Source: Nocardioides malaquae
GTDB taxonomy: Bacteria; Actinomycetota; Actinomycetes; Propionibacteriales; Nocardioidaceae
Assembly: GCF_015070385.1 (NCBI RefSeq)
Contig: NZ_JADCSA010000010.1
Span: 1 to 64,000 of the forward strand
DNA: 64,000 bases
Direction of reading: 5' to 3'
Below are positions 18,115 to 27,160 of the stretch, in pieces (within the stretch, counting starts at the first letter, position 1; every line of letters starts with the position of its first letter). The notes beneath the pieces are model-generated. The model had not been told where the DNA came from. It made no database searches and worked only from the letters and a program-made list of their open reading frames with translations. The position numbers and the translations under genes are program-made.

Positions 18115-19391
18115 GTCGACGTCTCCTGAGGCGAGGATCAGCACGCTGGTCGGTCACCTACTCGCAATGGGCGGTGGGAGCAGGGTTCTTTCATTCACAA
18201 GAGTTCGCCGCACGAGTCGACGGTCGTCTGGAGCCATTCTTCCGGGTCGTCTACGACTGTGGCACGAACCGCAAACGCTGCGTGATCGAACGAGAGGTCG
18301 ATGCGTTCACGGGCAGACACGGCAAGAGGCACGACCTGCTATTTATCTCCCACTTCGACAAGGATCACGTCTCAGGACTCCCAGTGCTGAAGGACAGAGG
18401 AGTGCAGTTCACGCGGGTGATCGCTCCCTTGTTGCCTGTCGAAGAAAGGATCCTTGCTTACACCAAGAGCCTCGTTCAGTCTGATACAAGCGCGTCTGAT
18501 GACGAGGACGAAGACTTCTATCGGCGCCTCGTCGCGTTCCCAGAAGCGACTCTCCAAGACCTTTGCGAGGAAGTCGAGGTCGTGCCCCCAGGCCAGACTG
18601 AGCCGACCGGGGAACTGGCTGGTCAGACTCTTGCGTCGACCTTTTCTGGTAACGACCTGGACCTTCACCGAGTGCTGAAGCCAGGTATGTGCTCTGTTGA
18701 CCTAGCTGGCACTCCCGCAGACAAGCCGGAAAATTTCACCGCCCTCTGGACCTTTAGGTACTACGTCCTGCAGCGAGTTCGTCGACAGGCACCACGCTTC
18801 GTTGAAGAACTTGGAGTCTCACTTGGACTCACCGTTCCCGAGACCGCTGACTGCTTGCAGGACCCCAACTGCGTCCTTGAGTTGGTCACCAGTTATCAGG
18901 ATCAATTGCGTGAGGCCTACGACGCACTACGTGGGCTAGGAAGCCGAAACGACACCTCCCTGTGCCTGTACTCAGGACCGGCCGTGTCACCGTCTTCCTA
19001 CTCCACTTTTCGGAGTCGCGGAATTCACGAGCACGTGGAGCGTCCCGAGGTCGGTTCCTGGCAGCTGCTGCCCGGCTGGCTCGGGACGGGGGACGCGCCC
19101 CTGAAGAGCGAGCGAGCGATCGCCGAGTTCAACCGAGTCTTCGACAATCTCAAGGTCAATGCCGGATACCTGACCCTGCCGCACCACGGGTCGCGACACA
19201 ACCACAACGAGGACATCTTCAACGGCTTTTCGTCACCGCCGACCTGTGTTGTGAGCGCTGACGGACTCTACGGCCACCCTCATCAGAAGGTCATTCTGTC
19301 CGCCACCAACCAAGGCAGCACCGTTCTCGTTGTAACGACATCCACGAAGGCTCGCTCAGTGGAGAGTTGCTCGATCAAGTTCGGCGGTTGA
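18111..19391 (+). CDS. ComEC-like metallo-beta-lactamase-fold protein ending the BREX operon
   Basis: The product is 426 residues. The metal-binding motif SHFDKDHVSGL (residues 80-90) is the SHxDxDH form seen in the ComEC-type branch of the MBL fold. Late motifs LPHHGSRHNHN and DGLYGHPHQKV match the ComEC-like HHGS and RYGHP elements. There are no membrane helices, so this would be a soluble hydrolase, perhaps a nuclease (inference). ATG 18111 overlaps brxHI as ATGA. Codon use is visibly less GC-biased than in the other BREX genes, and the middle (about residues 100-330) matches nothing I recognise. It could be a BREX accessory effector or a separately acquired gene captured by the operon. 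Confidence 0.8.
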   Translation: MSRRLLRRGSARWSVTYSQWAVGAGFFHSQEFAARVDGRLEPFFRVVYDCGTNRKRCVIEREVDAFTGRHGKRHDLLFISHFDKDHVSGLPVLKDRGVQFTRVIAPLLPVEERILAYTKSLVQSDTSASDDEDEDFYRRLVAFPEATLQDLCEEVEVVPPGQTEPTGELAGQTLASTFSGNDLDLHRVLKPGMCSVDLAGTPADKPENFTALWTFRYYVLQRVRRQAPRFVEELGVSLGLTVPETADCLQDPNCVLELVTSYQDQLREAYDALRGLGSRNDTSLCLYSGPAVSPSSYSTFRSRGIHEHVERPEVGSWQLLPGWLGTGDAPLKSERAIAEFNRVFDNLKVNAGYLTLPHHGSRHNHNEDIFNGFSSPPTCVVSADGLYGHPHQKVILSATNQGSTVLVVTTSTKARSVESCSIKFGG

Positions 19392-19397
19392 TGCGCC

Positions 19398-19802
19398 TCA
19401 CCCACCCACAAACGAGAACCGCACCTCCCGCTCCGCGTTGTCCACGTTGAGGTCGACCAGGCAGATGCTCTGCCACGTGCCCAGCGCGAGCCGACCACCC
19501 AGCACCGGCACACTGGCGTACGGCGGGATCAGCGCCGGCATCACATGGGAGCGGCCGTGGCCCAAGGAGCCGTGGCGGTGGCGCCACCGGTCGTCGGCGG
19601 GCAGCAGGTCGCGCAGGGCGGCGAGCAGGTCGTCGTCGGAGCCGGCGCCGGTCTCGAGGATCGCGATCCCGGCGGTGGCGTGGGGCACGAAGACGTGCAG
19701 CAGGCCGTCGCCGCGCCCGGCCACCCAGTCGGCAGCGTCCGAGGTGAGGTCGAGGACGCGCTCGACGTCACCGGTGCGGTAGGTCGTCACGTGGGAGTCC
19801 AT
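19398..19802 (-). CDS. YjbQ family (UPF0047) protein
   Basis: The 134-residue product is a compact beta-sandwich protein of the YjbQ family. Members have been annotated as secondary thiamine-phosphate synthase because they can substitute weakly in thiamine synthesis; the physiological role is uncertain. HATAGIAILE, HRHGSLGHGRSHVMPAL and LGTWQSICLVDLN are conserved family segments. ATG 19802 is preceded at 6 nt by CACGAT, so the mRNA may be leaderless. It converges with the MBL gene with only 6 bp between stop codons. It is probably not part of the defence locus and so marks its right edge. Confidence 0.88.
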   Translation of the reverse strand: MDSHVTTYRTGDVERVLDLTSDAADWVAGRGDGLLHVFVPHATAGIAILETGAGSDDDLLAALRDLLPADDRWRHRHGSLGHGRSHVMPALIPPYASVPVLGGRLALGTWQSICLVDLNVDNAEREVRFSFVGG

Positions 19803-19941
19803 CCGGCCATCGTGGCAGCCGACGCCGTTGAGGTCACGGGCCACGCGCAGCCTCGCCTGAGCTCCCGCGCACACGACACGGACGCCACACGGCAGGCCCC
19901 CGCCCTGACCGTGTGACGTCCGCACGTCGGTGCTCGCCGGC

Positions 19942-22900
19942 TCAGCGCAGGCGCACCCGCTTCACGACCTTTGCCGTGGCGACGGTCTTCGAGCCGCGGT
20001 AGCGGACCACGATCGTGGTGGTGCGGCGCTTCTTCTTCGGCGCCTTGACCTTGACCTTTGAGACACCCTTCGTGACCTGGGCGCGGTAGGTCTTCGCACC
20101 GATCCGGATCGTGACCCTGCCAGTGACCGGCACGCCGGTCGTCGACCTGACCTTCACCCGCACGACCCGGGTCGCCTTCGCGCCGCCGGCCTTCTTCTTG
20201 GCGACGACGACCTTGGCGATCCTCGCCCCGGCCTTGCGCACCGTGAGGCGGACCGTGCCGGTGGACGCTTGAGTCGTCGCGTCACCGGAGTAAGCAAGGT
20301 CGAGCTGGGTGACGCTCGGGCGGAAGGATCGCGCGGGTATCCGGAGCGTGGCCACACCCGAGGCGACCGTGCCCGTGGCCACGACCTGGGCGCCGCGACG
20401 CAGCTGGACCGTGCCGGAGGCAGCCGGCGTCACCCGAACCGCCACCTTCGCGGCCCGACCGTAGGCGACCCGCACCGGGGAGGCCGAGACGCGGGAGTCG
20501 ACCTTCGTCTCCGGCGTCGGGGCCGGAGTCGGGCTCGGAGCCGGGGTCGGTGTCGGACCCGGCGTCGGAGTCGGGCTTGCCGTCGGCGTCGGAACCGGCG
20601 TCGGAGCAGGCGTCGGCGTCTCAGTCGGGGTCGGCGTCGGGGTGGGAGCCGGGGTCTCGGTCGGGGTCGGCGTCGGGGTGGGAGCCGGGGTCTCTGTCGG
20701 CTCCGGAGTCGGCGTCGGCTCCGGAACCGGGGTCGGCTCCGGACCCTCCACCGCCGGCAGCGTCAGGTGACCCGCACGCAGCGAGTGACCATCGGTGTCA
20801 CCGTCGTCGGCCCAGATGACCTCGACGCGACCGTCCACCGCGGTGCTCCACGGCGCGATCGCCATGCCCTCGTTGTTGAGGTTCGGCATGCCGCCGGGAC
20901 GGGCGTACGAGCTCGTCACGGCGAAGTCGCCGTCCTGCACGGTGAGCACGTGGTGGACACCCCCGCAGGTGTCGTCGCAGAGCGCCCACAACACGTCGCG
21001 GTCGGCGTCGAAGGCGACGTCCATCGCATACGGGAAGCCGGAGGCCTCCACCTTCACCTCGACCGGCACCTGACCGGCGGCCAGCGAGAAGAAGTGCAGG
21101 TTGCCGGTGCCCTCGACCGCGGTCACGAAGAGACCGGGCGTGGCGTGGTCGCCCGCGCCGTAGGCCCGGCCGTCGACCGTCCAGCCGGACTCGACCAGGA
21201 AGGAGTCGGGCACGTAGGTGATGCCCTCCAGGCCCAGGTTGGTGCCGGTCGGCACCTGGGCGTTGACGTCCCACTCGTGGGTGGCGACCAGCTCGGTGGT
21301 CGCCGCAGTCACGCCGCTCACGTCGAAGCGGGCGACCCGGTTGTCGGAGATCTTCTTGGCGCGGGCGTTGTCACGCTCCGACGTCAGGTAGACCGCACCG
21401 TCGGGACCCACGGTGACGCCCTCGGCGTCGAGCTCTCCGCCACCGTCGGTGAAGCGCACCGGGATGCCGCCGTCCCACTCGGGGAACGTCTCGTACCGCT
21501 CCCCCACCTGGCGCATCTTGAAGAGGCGCCCCTTGTTCATCACGGCCCACAGGACGCTCGGGTCGGCGGGGTCGAAGGTGACGCCGGAGACGTCGCCCTC
21601 GTCGTTGGCGTCGAGGTCGGTGAAGGCGTCCACCGCGTCGACCGTGCGGATCTCCGACGGGCCAAGCCACGCCTGCGCCTGCAGCGTCGGGCACGCGTTC
21701 GCCGCACCCCACGTGGCGGTGGGCGTCTCCACGTAGGAGACCGTGCCGAAGGCGTCGCAGCGGCTGTAGGACTCCATGCCGTCCTCGCTCCACGCGTGGC
21801 CGGGGACCCGTCCGCCATCGGGGTGGCGGATCGCGATCGCGTCGACGCTGCCGAGACCGACCACCGGGTCGGCGACGTAGAAGCCGCCCGCGGCCAGGGT
21901 CGTACCGGCAGGCACCGTGAAGGCGACGTCACCCGTGGCGTCGACCAGCTGCCAGCCGGAGAGGTCCTCGGCGGCGGCACCGGTGTTGAGCAGCTCGACC
22001 TTGCCGGCCACGTTGGAGACCTCGTTGACGACGACCTTCGTCTCGAAGGCCGGCACCGACGCGCCGTTGGCGGCGCCCGGCGTCGGGGAGGTCACGCCGA
22101 AGGTGCCGGTGCCGTCGGGCAAGCGACCCCACGAGGTGGCGTGCTCGCCGGCGGGCCACGTGGTCGCGTCGACCTCGGTGACCCCGTCGGCGAGGTAGAG
22201 GTGCACGGCGTCGCCCTTGCCCAGGCCAACCGCGGAGGCGATGCGCAGGAAGCCACCGGCCGGGACGACCGTGCCCGCGGCGATCGGGTGGGTGCTGCTG
22301 GTCGTCGAGTCGGAGTAGCGCCAACCGGAGACGTCGACGGCGCTGGCACCGGTGTTGGTCAGCTCGAACCAGTCCTCGGGGTCGGAATTGACCTCGTTGA
22401 TCCGGATCGCGTCGGCGCCCGGGGTGGCGGGGCAGTCGTTGGCCGCGCCGGGGGTCGCCGAGATGGTGGTGACGAAGCCACCCACACCGTCGGGGCAGCG
22501 TCCCAACGACGGCGTGGCGTGCTCCCCGGCCGGGATCGTGACGGTGTCGACGACCTCGGTGCCGTCGAGGAGGGTGGCGGAGTCGCCCTTGCCGAGCCCG
22601 TAACCCTGGCCGCCGTCGAGGTCCTCGGTGTCGAAGGAGAGGAAGGCGCCGGGCGCCAGCGTCGTCCCGGGCGCGGCGAAGGGCAGCGGCGCGTGGGTGG
22701 GGTCGCCGTCGACGAACGTCAGCCCGGAGGCGTCGACCGCGGTCGTGCCCGTGTTGGTCACCTCGACGAAGTCCGCCCCACCGGCTGCGTCACTGCTGCG
22801 CAGCTCGTTGACCACGATCCCCGCGTAGGGGCTCGGGCAGTCGTTGGCCGCCCCGGGGGTGGCGGAGAGGTTCATGACGAAGGCGCCGGTGCCGTCGGCG

Positions 22901-23343
22901 CAGCGGCCGTAGGACGGAGTGGCGTGCTCGCCTGCGGGCCAGGTCACCGTGTCGATGACCGTGACGCCGTCGGCGGTCAGGATCGTCGCGGAGTCACCCT
23001 TGCCGAGTCCGTAGCCGTTGCCGCCGTTGATGGCGTCGGTCGCGAAGGTGACGAAGGCGCCCGGCGCGAGCACCGCACCCGCTGTGGCGAAGGGGACCGG
23101 GGCGTGGTCCGGGTCGCCGTCGACGAAGCGCAGGTCGGTCAGGTCGACCGGCGCCGTGCCGGTGTTGACCAGCTCGACGAAGTCGTCGCCGGCGGAGTAG
23201 ACCTCGTTGATCCTCAGCTCGGTCGCGACGGAGGCCGCCGCAGCGGTCGGGGCGGCCGTGGCCGGGGCGGGCAGTGCGGCCGCGCCGGAGGCGGCGACGG
23301 CGCCTGCCACCAACGCAGGCAGGGCACGGTGGAGTCGTCTCAT
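19942..23343 (-). CDS. Large secreted protein with four lamin-tail domains
   Basis: The product is 1133 residues. A Sec signal peptide (residues 1 to about 31, MRRLHRAL then an Ala-rich core ending ATAA) is followed by four repeats of about 110-130 residues. Each opens with a (R/V)INEV or VVNE motif and holds [15 protein letters not shown] and [10 protein letters not shown]-like blocks, which identifies lamin-tail (LTD) domains. From about 515 to 800 is a beta-propeller-like region resembling the esterase-like domain of phytase-like proteins ([34 protein letters not shown]). Then come about 100 residues of Pro-Thr-Glu repeats, an Ig-like domain (about 905-990) and a Lys/Arg-rich C terminus. 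No LPXTG or membrane anchor is seen. It is probably extracellular or wall-associated; calcium-, polymer- or DNA-binding is possible but unproven. Confidence 0.85.
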   Translation of the reverse strand: MRRLHRALPALVAGAVAASGAAALPAPATAAPTAAAASVATELRINEVYSAGDDFVELVNTGTAPVDLTDLRFVDGDPDHAPVPFATAGAVLAPGAFVTFATDAINGGNGYGLGKGDSATILTADGVTVIDTVTWPAGEHATPSYGRCADGTGAFVMNLSATPGAANDCPSPYAGIVVNELRSSDAAGGADFVEVTNTGTTAVDASGLTFVDGDPTHAPLPFAAPGTTLAPGAFLSFDTEDLDGGQGYGLGKGDSATLLDGTEVVDTVTIPAGEHATPSLGRCPDGVGGFVTTISATPGAANDCPATPGADAIRINEVNSDPEDWFELTNTGASAVDVSGWRYSDSTTSSTHPIAAGTVVPAGGFLRIASAVGLGKGDAVHLYLADGVTEVDATTWPAGEHATSWGRLPDGTGTFGVTSPTPGAANGASVPAFETKVVVNEVSNVAGKVELLNTGAAAEDLSGWQLVDATGDVAFTVPAGTTLAAGGFYVADPVVGLGSVDAIAIRHPDGGRVPGHAWSEDGMESYSRCDAFGTVSYVETPTATWGAANACPTLQAQAWLGPSEIRTVDAVDAFTDLDANDEGDVSGVTFDPADPSVLWAVMNKGRLFKMRQVGERYETFPEWDGGIPVRFTDGGGELDAEGVTVGPDGAVYLTSERDNARAKKISDNRVARFDVSGVTAATTELVATHEWDVNAQVPTGTNLGLEGITYVPDSFLVESGWTVDGRAYGAGDHATPGLFVTAVEGTGNLHFFSLAAGQVPVEVKVEASGFPYAMDVAFDADRDVLWALCDDTCGGVHHVLTVQDGDFAVTSSYARPGGMPNLNNEGMAIAPWSTAVDGRVEVIWADDGDTDGHSLRAGHLTLPAVEGPEPTPVPEPTPTPEPTETPAPTPTPTPTETPAPTPTPTPTETPTPAPTPVPTPTASPTPTPGPTPTPAPSPTPAPTPETKVDSRVSASPVRVAYGRAAKVAVRVTPAASGTVQLRRGAQVVATGTVASGVATLRIPARSFRPSVTQLDLAYSGDATTQASTGTVRLTVRKAGARIAKVVVAKKKAGGAKATRVVRVKVRSTTGVPVTGRVTIRIGAKTYRAQVTKGVSKVKVKAPKKKRRTTTIVVRYRGSKTVATAKVVKRVRLR
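20510..20745. repeat. Degenerate Pro-Thr coding repeats in the lamin-tail gene
   Basis: A stretch of short GTCGG/GGAGTCGG-type units encodes PTP, PTE and TPAP repeats. Two longer units are nearly identical (each has GGGTGGGAGCCGGGGTCTC). Such DNA is prone to length change by slippage, so the linker length probably varies between strains. Confidence 0.75.
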
Positions 23344-23533
23344 GGTTCCTCACGTGGGTTCGGGACAACCGGCGCTCGGGACGCCGGACGGACCGAGCGT
23401 CAGGCACGCGGGCGACCGGGAGGTGACCTCGAGGTGTCGCGGCGGCGAGGCCTGGGCGACGAACCGCTCTCCTCACCGGCTCCTCGCCGGCTCCGGGCCG
23501 GGTCAGGGACCGCTCGCGACCGGTCGCCACCCC

Positions 23534-23539
23534 TAGGAT
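23534..23539 (+). promoter_or_regulatory. -10 hexamer of a leaderless gene
   Basis: TAGGAT lies 6 nt before the GTG at 23546, which puts the expected transcription start at or within a base or two of the start codon. No ribosome site is present. Confidence 0.6.
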
Positions 23540-23545
23540 GCGATC

Positions 23546-24223
23546 GTGCGCTCCCGAACTCCCGTGTGGCTCTGGCTCCTACCGGTCCTCACCTGCGGAT
23601 GCCTCGCGCCCGCAGGCCCCTTCGCCATCGCGGTGAAGACGGGCAGCCGCCAGGCGTGGGCGTGGTTCGCCGGCTCCGCCGCCTCCTGGATCGTGGCCTT
23701 CACCGTGCTGGGCCTCCTGCCCGAGTCGGAGTCCGACAGCCCGGCGGCCTACCTCGCCTCCGCCCTCTACCTGCTGGGCGCCCTCGCATCCACCGTCTAC
23801 GCGGTCGTCAAAGCACCCGAGGTCGACTGGGGCCCGGGGCCGCTGCCCGCCTCACCGCCGCCGGTGGGGGTGCGTCAGGCGTACGACCCCAACGCGGCCG
23901 CCATTGCCGGCGTGCAGGTCGCGCGGCAGAAGCGCGCCGAGGCCCTCGCGATCGTGCACCGCGACCCCGACATGGCCCGCGAGCTGCGCATCGGCCGCCC
24001 GGACCTGTCGCGCCACTTCGACGACGGCGGTCTCGTCGACGTCAACCACGTGCCGGCCGCGACCCTCGTCGCCGCCCTGGGGCTCTCCCCCGAGCTCGCC
24101 GCGCAGGTCGTGCAGGCGCGGGAGGGCCTGGGTCGCTTCCAGCACCTCGACGACCTGATGACCCTGGCGGGCCTCGACCTCGACACCTTCCAGCGCATCG
24201 ACGACCGCATCGTCCTGCTGTGA
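23546..24223 (+). CDS. Membrane protein with C-terminal ComEA-type helix-hairpin-helix domain
   Basis: The product is 225 residues. The first about 90 hold two or three hydrophobic segments (LWLLPVLTCGCLAPAGPFAI, WFAGSAASWIVAFTVLGLL, YLASALYLLGALASTVYAV). A Pro-rich linker follows. The last about 65 residues are a helix-hairpin-helix domain of the ComEA/T2SS K-like type (VDVNHVPAATLVAALGLSPELA, then FQHLDDLMTLAGLDLDTFQRI). ComEA proteins bind DNA during uptake, but this arrangement with several N-terminal helices and a C-terminal HhH is common in actinobacteria and could serve scaffolding instead. The GTG start is supported by the leaderless promoter. Confidence 0.8.
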   Translation: MRSRTPVWLWLLPVLTCGCLAPAGPFAIAVKTGSRQAWAWFAGSAASWIVAFTVLGLLPESESDSPAAYLASALYLLGALASTVYAVVKAPEVDWGPGPLPASPPPVGVRQAYDPNAAAIAGVQVARQKRAEALAIVHRDPDMARELRIGRPDLSRHFDDGGLVDVNHVPAATLVAALGLSPELAAQVVQAREGLGRFQHLDDLMTLAGLDLDTFQRIDDRIVLL

Positions 24224-24296
24224 CCCACGGCAGGAATGAGCATCCGTACCCAGCCCCACCGCCGGTGGAGTGCCGCTAGGGTGTGCCTCGTCAGTC

Positions 24297-24318
24297 CACC
24301 GTGAAGTCAGTCACGGTG
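24297..24318 (+). other. 5' UTR hairpin upstream of the SPFH gene
   Basis: CACCGTG and CACGGTG form a perfect 7-bp stem with an 8-nt loop, between a possible -10 (TAGGGT at 24277-24282) and the ribosome site GGGGAG at 24333-24338. It may stabilise the message or control its translation. Confidence 0.4.
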
Positions 24319-24344
24319 ACAGCCGGACACATGGGGAGCACGTC

Positions 24345-25565
24345 ATGGGACTCATTCAGGCAGCGATCGGCTCCGTCGGGGGCACTCTGGCCGACCAGTG
24401 GAAGGACTTCTACACGGTCCCGAGCGGCCTCTCCCCCACGGCGGCGCTGTTCTCGGCCGTGCCGCAGGGCACCAACGCCGGGCGGGGCTCCAACTCCAAG
24501 GGCTCCGAGGGCGTCATCACCAACGGCAGCAAGATCGTCGTGCCGGAGGGCTACGGCCTGGTCCTGATGCAGGAGGGCGCGATCACCGGTTTCGCCGCCG
24601 AGGCCGGCGCCTACGAGTGGAACACCGAGGCGCAGGACTCGCAGTCGATCTTCGCCGGCAACGGCATCGTCAGCCCCACCGTCACCACCTCGTGGGAGCG
24701 CTTCAAGTTCGGCGGCCGCCCCAGCTCGCAGCAGCGCGCCTACTTCGTGGCACTCAAGGAGCTGCCCAACAACCGCTTCGGCACCCAGTCGGAGATCTAC
24801 TGGGACGACGCCTACATGAACGCCCAGGTCGGCGCGGTCACCCGCGGCACCTACACGCTGCACATCGCCGACCCGATTCTCTTCATCAAGGCGTTCGTGC
24901 CGGCCACCTACCTGGAGCCGGGCAAGGTCTTCGACTTCACCGACGTCGACAACGACGCCGCCTCCCAGCTCTTCAACGAGGTCGTCGGCTCGCTCGCGCC
25001 GGCCTTCTCGATGTACACCAACGACCCCGCCAAGGGAAACCGGATCACCAAGATCCAGCAGGACTCCGTCGGCTTCGCCCAGAGCCTCTCGGCGGCCGTC
25101 GAGGAGAACTACCAGTGGTCCTCGGGCCGTGGCCTGGAGATCGTCAAGGTCGCTCTCGTCGCAATCGAGTACGACGAGAACTCCCGTGAGCTGCTCCGCA
25201 ACGTCCAGCGCGCCGACGCGCTCTCCGGTGCCCGTGGCAACTCCAACCTGCAGGCCTCGGTGGCTGCGGGCTTCGAGTCGGCCGGAGAGAACGCCGGACC
25301 GGGTGGCCTGATCGGCATGGGCATGGCCGCTGGCGGCGCCGGCATCGGTGGCCTCCAGCAGCCCGTGCCGGGTGTCGGCGGCCAGGCGACGCCGCAGCAG
25401 GCTCCCCAGCAGCCGGCCCCTGCAGCCCCGGCTGCCGCCGCCCCGGCCGCTGCTGCGGCCGAGGACCCGATGGAGATGCTGACCAAGGCGAAGAAGATGC
25501 TCGACGCCGGTCTCATCACCCAGGAGGACTACGACGCGGCCAAGGCCAAGGCCCTGGGTCTCTGA
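24345..25565 (+). CDS. SPFH-domain (virion-core-like) protein with C-terminal SHOCT
   Basis: The 406-residue product starts at ATG 24345 with GGGGAG 6 nt upstream. Residues about 30-320 form the SPFH/band-7-like domain of the family often named virion core protein in databases (IVPEGYGLVLMQEGAITGF, then GTYTLHIADPILFIKAF). A Gly-rich and Pro/Ala/Gln-rich linker (about 325-375) leads to a C-terminal SHOCT motif (MEMLTKAKKMLDAGLITQEDY). No signal peptide or membrane helix is present, so it probably works at the inner face of the membrane as an oligomer. It is the first gene of a same-strand set with a zinc-ribbon membrane protein and two more membrane proteins. Confidence 0.88.
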   Translation: MGLIQAAIGSVGGTLADQWKDFYTVPSGLSPTAALFSAVPQGTNAGRGSNSKGSEGVITNGSKIVVPEGYGLVLMQEGAITGFAAEAGAYEWNTEAQDSQSIFAGNGIVSPTVTTSWERFKFGGRPSSQQRAYFVALKELPNNRFGTQSEIYWDDAYMNAQVGAVTRGTYTLHIADPILFIKAFVPATYLEPGKVFDFTDVDNDAASQLFNEVVGSLAPAFSMYTNDPAKGNRITKIQQDSVGFAQSLSAAVEENYQWSSGRGLEIVKVALVAIEYDENSRELLRNVQRADALSGARGNSNLQASVAAGFESAGENAGPGGLIGMGMAAGGAGIGGLQQPVPGVGGQATPQQAPQQPAPAAPAAAAPAAAAAEDPMEMLTKAKKMLDAGLITQEDYDAAKAKALGL

Positions 25566-25590
25566 CCCGCCAGCTGACGGGAGAGACACC

Positions 25591-26844
25591 ATGAGTGAGA
25601 CCCCGGCGGCACCCCAGGAGCCCCTCCGCTCCCCCGACCCGCAGGCCCCCGGCCTGCAGGTCGGGGAGCAGGCCCCTGCGGCTGACCCCGTCATCGACAC
25701 CCAGAACGAGCGCCTCGACGACGGCGTCAACCGTTGCCCCAAGTGCGGCTCGACCGAGATCCAACTGCGGGTCTCGACCGCCAAGTTGATCTGCCTCTTC
25801 TGCCGCCACGAGTGGGCCGAAGCGGCCATCGAGCCGACCGTCTCCGGCGACGTCGCTCTCGACGACCTCACCGGCACGGTGATCTCCTCGGGTGCCTCCG
25901 ACATCACCGCCGACGCCGGCATGCTCACCTTGAAGTGCTCCGGGTGCGGCTCCGACGTGGTGGTCAACGTCGCCGAGGCGACCTCGTCGCGCTGCCACTG
26001 GTGCCGCCACGTCCTCACCGTCAACGAGCAGGTGCCCAACGGTGCCGTGCCCGACGCGGTGCTGCCCTTCAGCGTCACCCGCGACCAGGCCGTGGCCCAC
26101 ATCAAGGAGTTCGCGGGCAAGCGGCGGTTGTTCGCCCACCGCCGCTTCGTCAAGGAGTTCACCCCGGAGAACGTCGTCGGCGTCTACCTGCCCTACATGG
26201 TGGTCGACAGCCGTGCCAGCGGTTCCGTGCAGGGCGTCGGCGAGATCGAAACCCGGCGCTACACCCGCGGCTCGGGCGACAACAAACGGACGGTCTACGA
26301 CGCCGACGTGTATCGGGTCGAGCGCCGCGTCGACTTCACCGTCGACGACCTGACCTTGGAGTCCTCCAGCGAGCGGGCCTCCATGAACGCCTTCGTCAAC
26401 ACCAACAACGTGATCAACACGATCCTGCCCTTCGATACGAAGAACGCGGTGCAGTGGAACGCCCACTACCTCGTGGGCTACACCTCGGAGCGCCGCGACA
26501 GCGACGTCTCCGCCCTGGTGCCGGCTCTCGAGCACCAGCTGATGTCGATCACGCGTTCCGAGGTGCAGGCTTCGACCAAGCGGTACGACCGTGGCGTGCG
26601 CTGGGAGTCCGAGCGGCTGGAGGTGCACGGCACCCGGTGGGTCTCGATGTACCTGCCGGTCTGGCTCTACTCCTACTACCACCAGAGCGCGGGCAAGGCG
26701 ATGGTCCACTACATCGCCGTCAACGGGCGTACCGGGGAGACGATGGGCAGCGTCCCGGTCTCGCACCCGCGCCTCGCTCTCGCGGCACTCACCACCGGCA
26801 CGGTGCTCGAGGGCATCGCGCTGGCCATCCTGGGGGTCTCGTGA
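25591..26844 (+). CDS. Zinc-ribbon protein with C-terminal membrane anchor
   Basis: The product is 417 residues. A TFIIB-type zinc ribbon sits at about 49-75 (CPKCGS, then CLFCRHEW), and a second CxxC pair follows at about 120-145 (CSGCGS, CHWCRH). The middle (about 155-390) is a beta-rich domain of unknown function with paired YLPYMVVDSRASGS and YLPVWLYSYYHQS segments. The last about 25 residues are hydrophobic (LALAALTTGTVLEGIALAIL), a tail anchor. It is encoded 25 bp after the SPFH gene, so the products probably act together at the membrane. Function unknown. Confidence 0.82.
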   Translation: MSETPAAPQEPLRSPDPQAPGLQVGEQAPAADPVIDTQNERLDDGVNRCPKCGSTEIQLRVSTAKLICLFCRHEWAEAAIEPTVSGDVALDDLTGTVISSGASDITADAGMLTLKCSGCGSDVVVNVAEATSSRCHWCRHVLTVNEQVPNGAVPDAVLPFSVTRDQAVAHIKEFAGKRRLFAHRRFVKEFTPENVVGVYLPYMVVDSRASGSVQGVGEIETRRYTRGSGDNKRTVYDADVYRVERRVDFTVDDLTLESSSERASMNAFVNTNNVINTILPFDTKNAVQWNAHYLVGYTSERRDSDVSALVPALEHQLMSITRSEVQASTKRYDRGVRWESERLEVHGTRWVSMYLPVWLYSYYHQSAGKAMVHYIAVNGRTGETMGSVPVSHPRLALAALTTGTVLEGIALAILGVS

Positions 26845-26846
26845 CC

Positions 26847-27155
26847 ATGACACCGCTGACGATCGACACCGCTCTCACGCTGATGACGCACCTGCTCCCC
26901 CTGTCGACCGACTCCGACAGTCCGTGGGCGCTGCTGCTGGCCGGGCCGGTTGGCGCCGGCGCGGTCTACTGGGGCCTCTTCCGCTACTACCGCAACACCG
27001 ACAAGTCCCACTCCTTCGAGAAGGAGACGCTGATCAAGGCCCAGCCCGTCACCGGTCAGGGCCGCAAGATCGACACCGTCAAGGGCACTGACCGCAGCGA
27101 GGTCAAGGGCAACAACGTCACCAAGCACCGCAAGAGGGTGCAGCGCCTACACTGA
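26847..27155 (+). CDS. Small single-span membrane protein
   Basis: The 102-residue product has one transmembrane segment (about residues 27-47, WALLLAGPVGAGAVYWGLF) and a basic C-terminal tail. GTG 26841 overlaps the previous stop as GTGA and would add two residues; ATG 26847 is used here. It is coupled to the zinc-ribbon gene. No family recognised. Confidence 0.72.
   Translation: MTPLTIDTALTLMTHLLPLSTDSDSPWALLLAGPVGAGAVYWGLFRYYRNTDKSHSFEKETLIKAQPVTGQGRKIDTVKGTDRSEVKGNNVTKHRKRVQRLH
27148..27153 (+). promoter_or_regulatory. -10 hexamer of a leaderless gene
   Basis: TACACT inside the 3' end of the previous gene lies 7 nt before ATG 27161. The downstream gene may therefore be transcribed independently and leaderless as well as by read-through. 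Confidence 0.5.
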
Positions 27156-27160
27156 AACGC

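Noticed and set aside
1-19398. A mobile element bounding the BREX locus
   Set aside because: No integrase, transposase, tRNA gene or attachment repeat could be seen. The left boundary is outside the window.
20510-20745. Repeat block as a CRISPR or minisatellite array outside genes
   Set aside because: It is fully inside a reading frame and encodes a Pro/Thr linker.
20269-24279. Plus-strand open frame of more than 1300 codons across the lamin-tail gene
   Set aside because: It is antisense to a gene with a signal peptide and repeated domains. Its translation is Arg/Gly-rich shadow sequence and it also runs over the unrelated ComEA-type gene.
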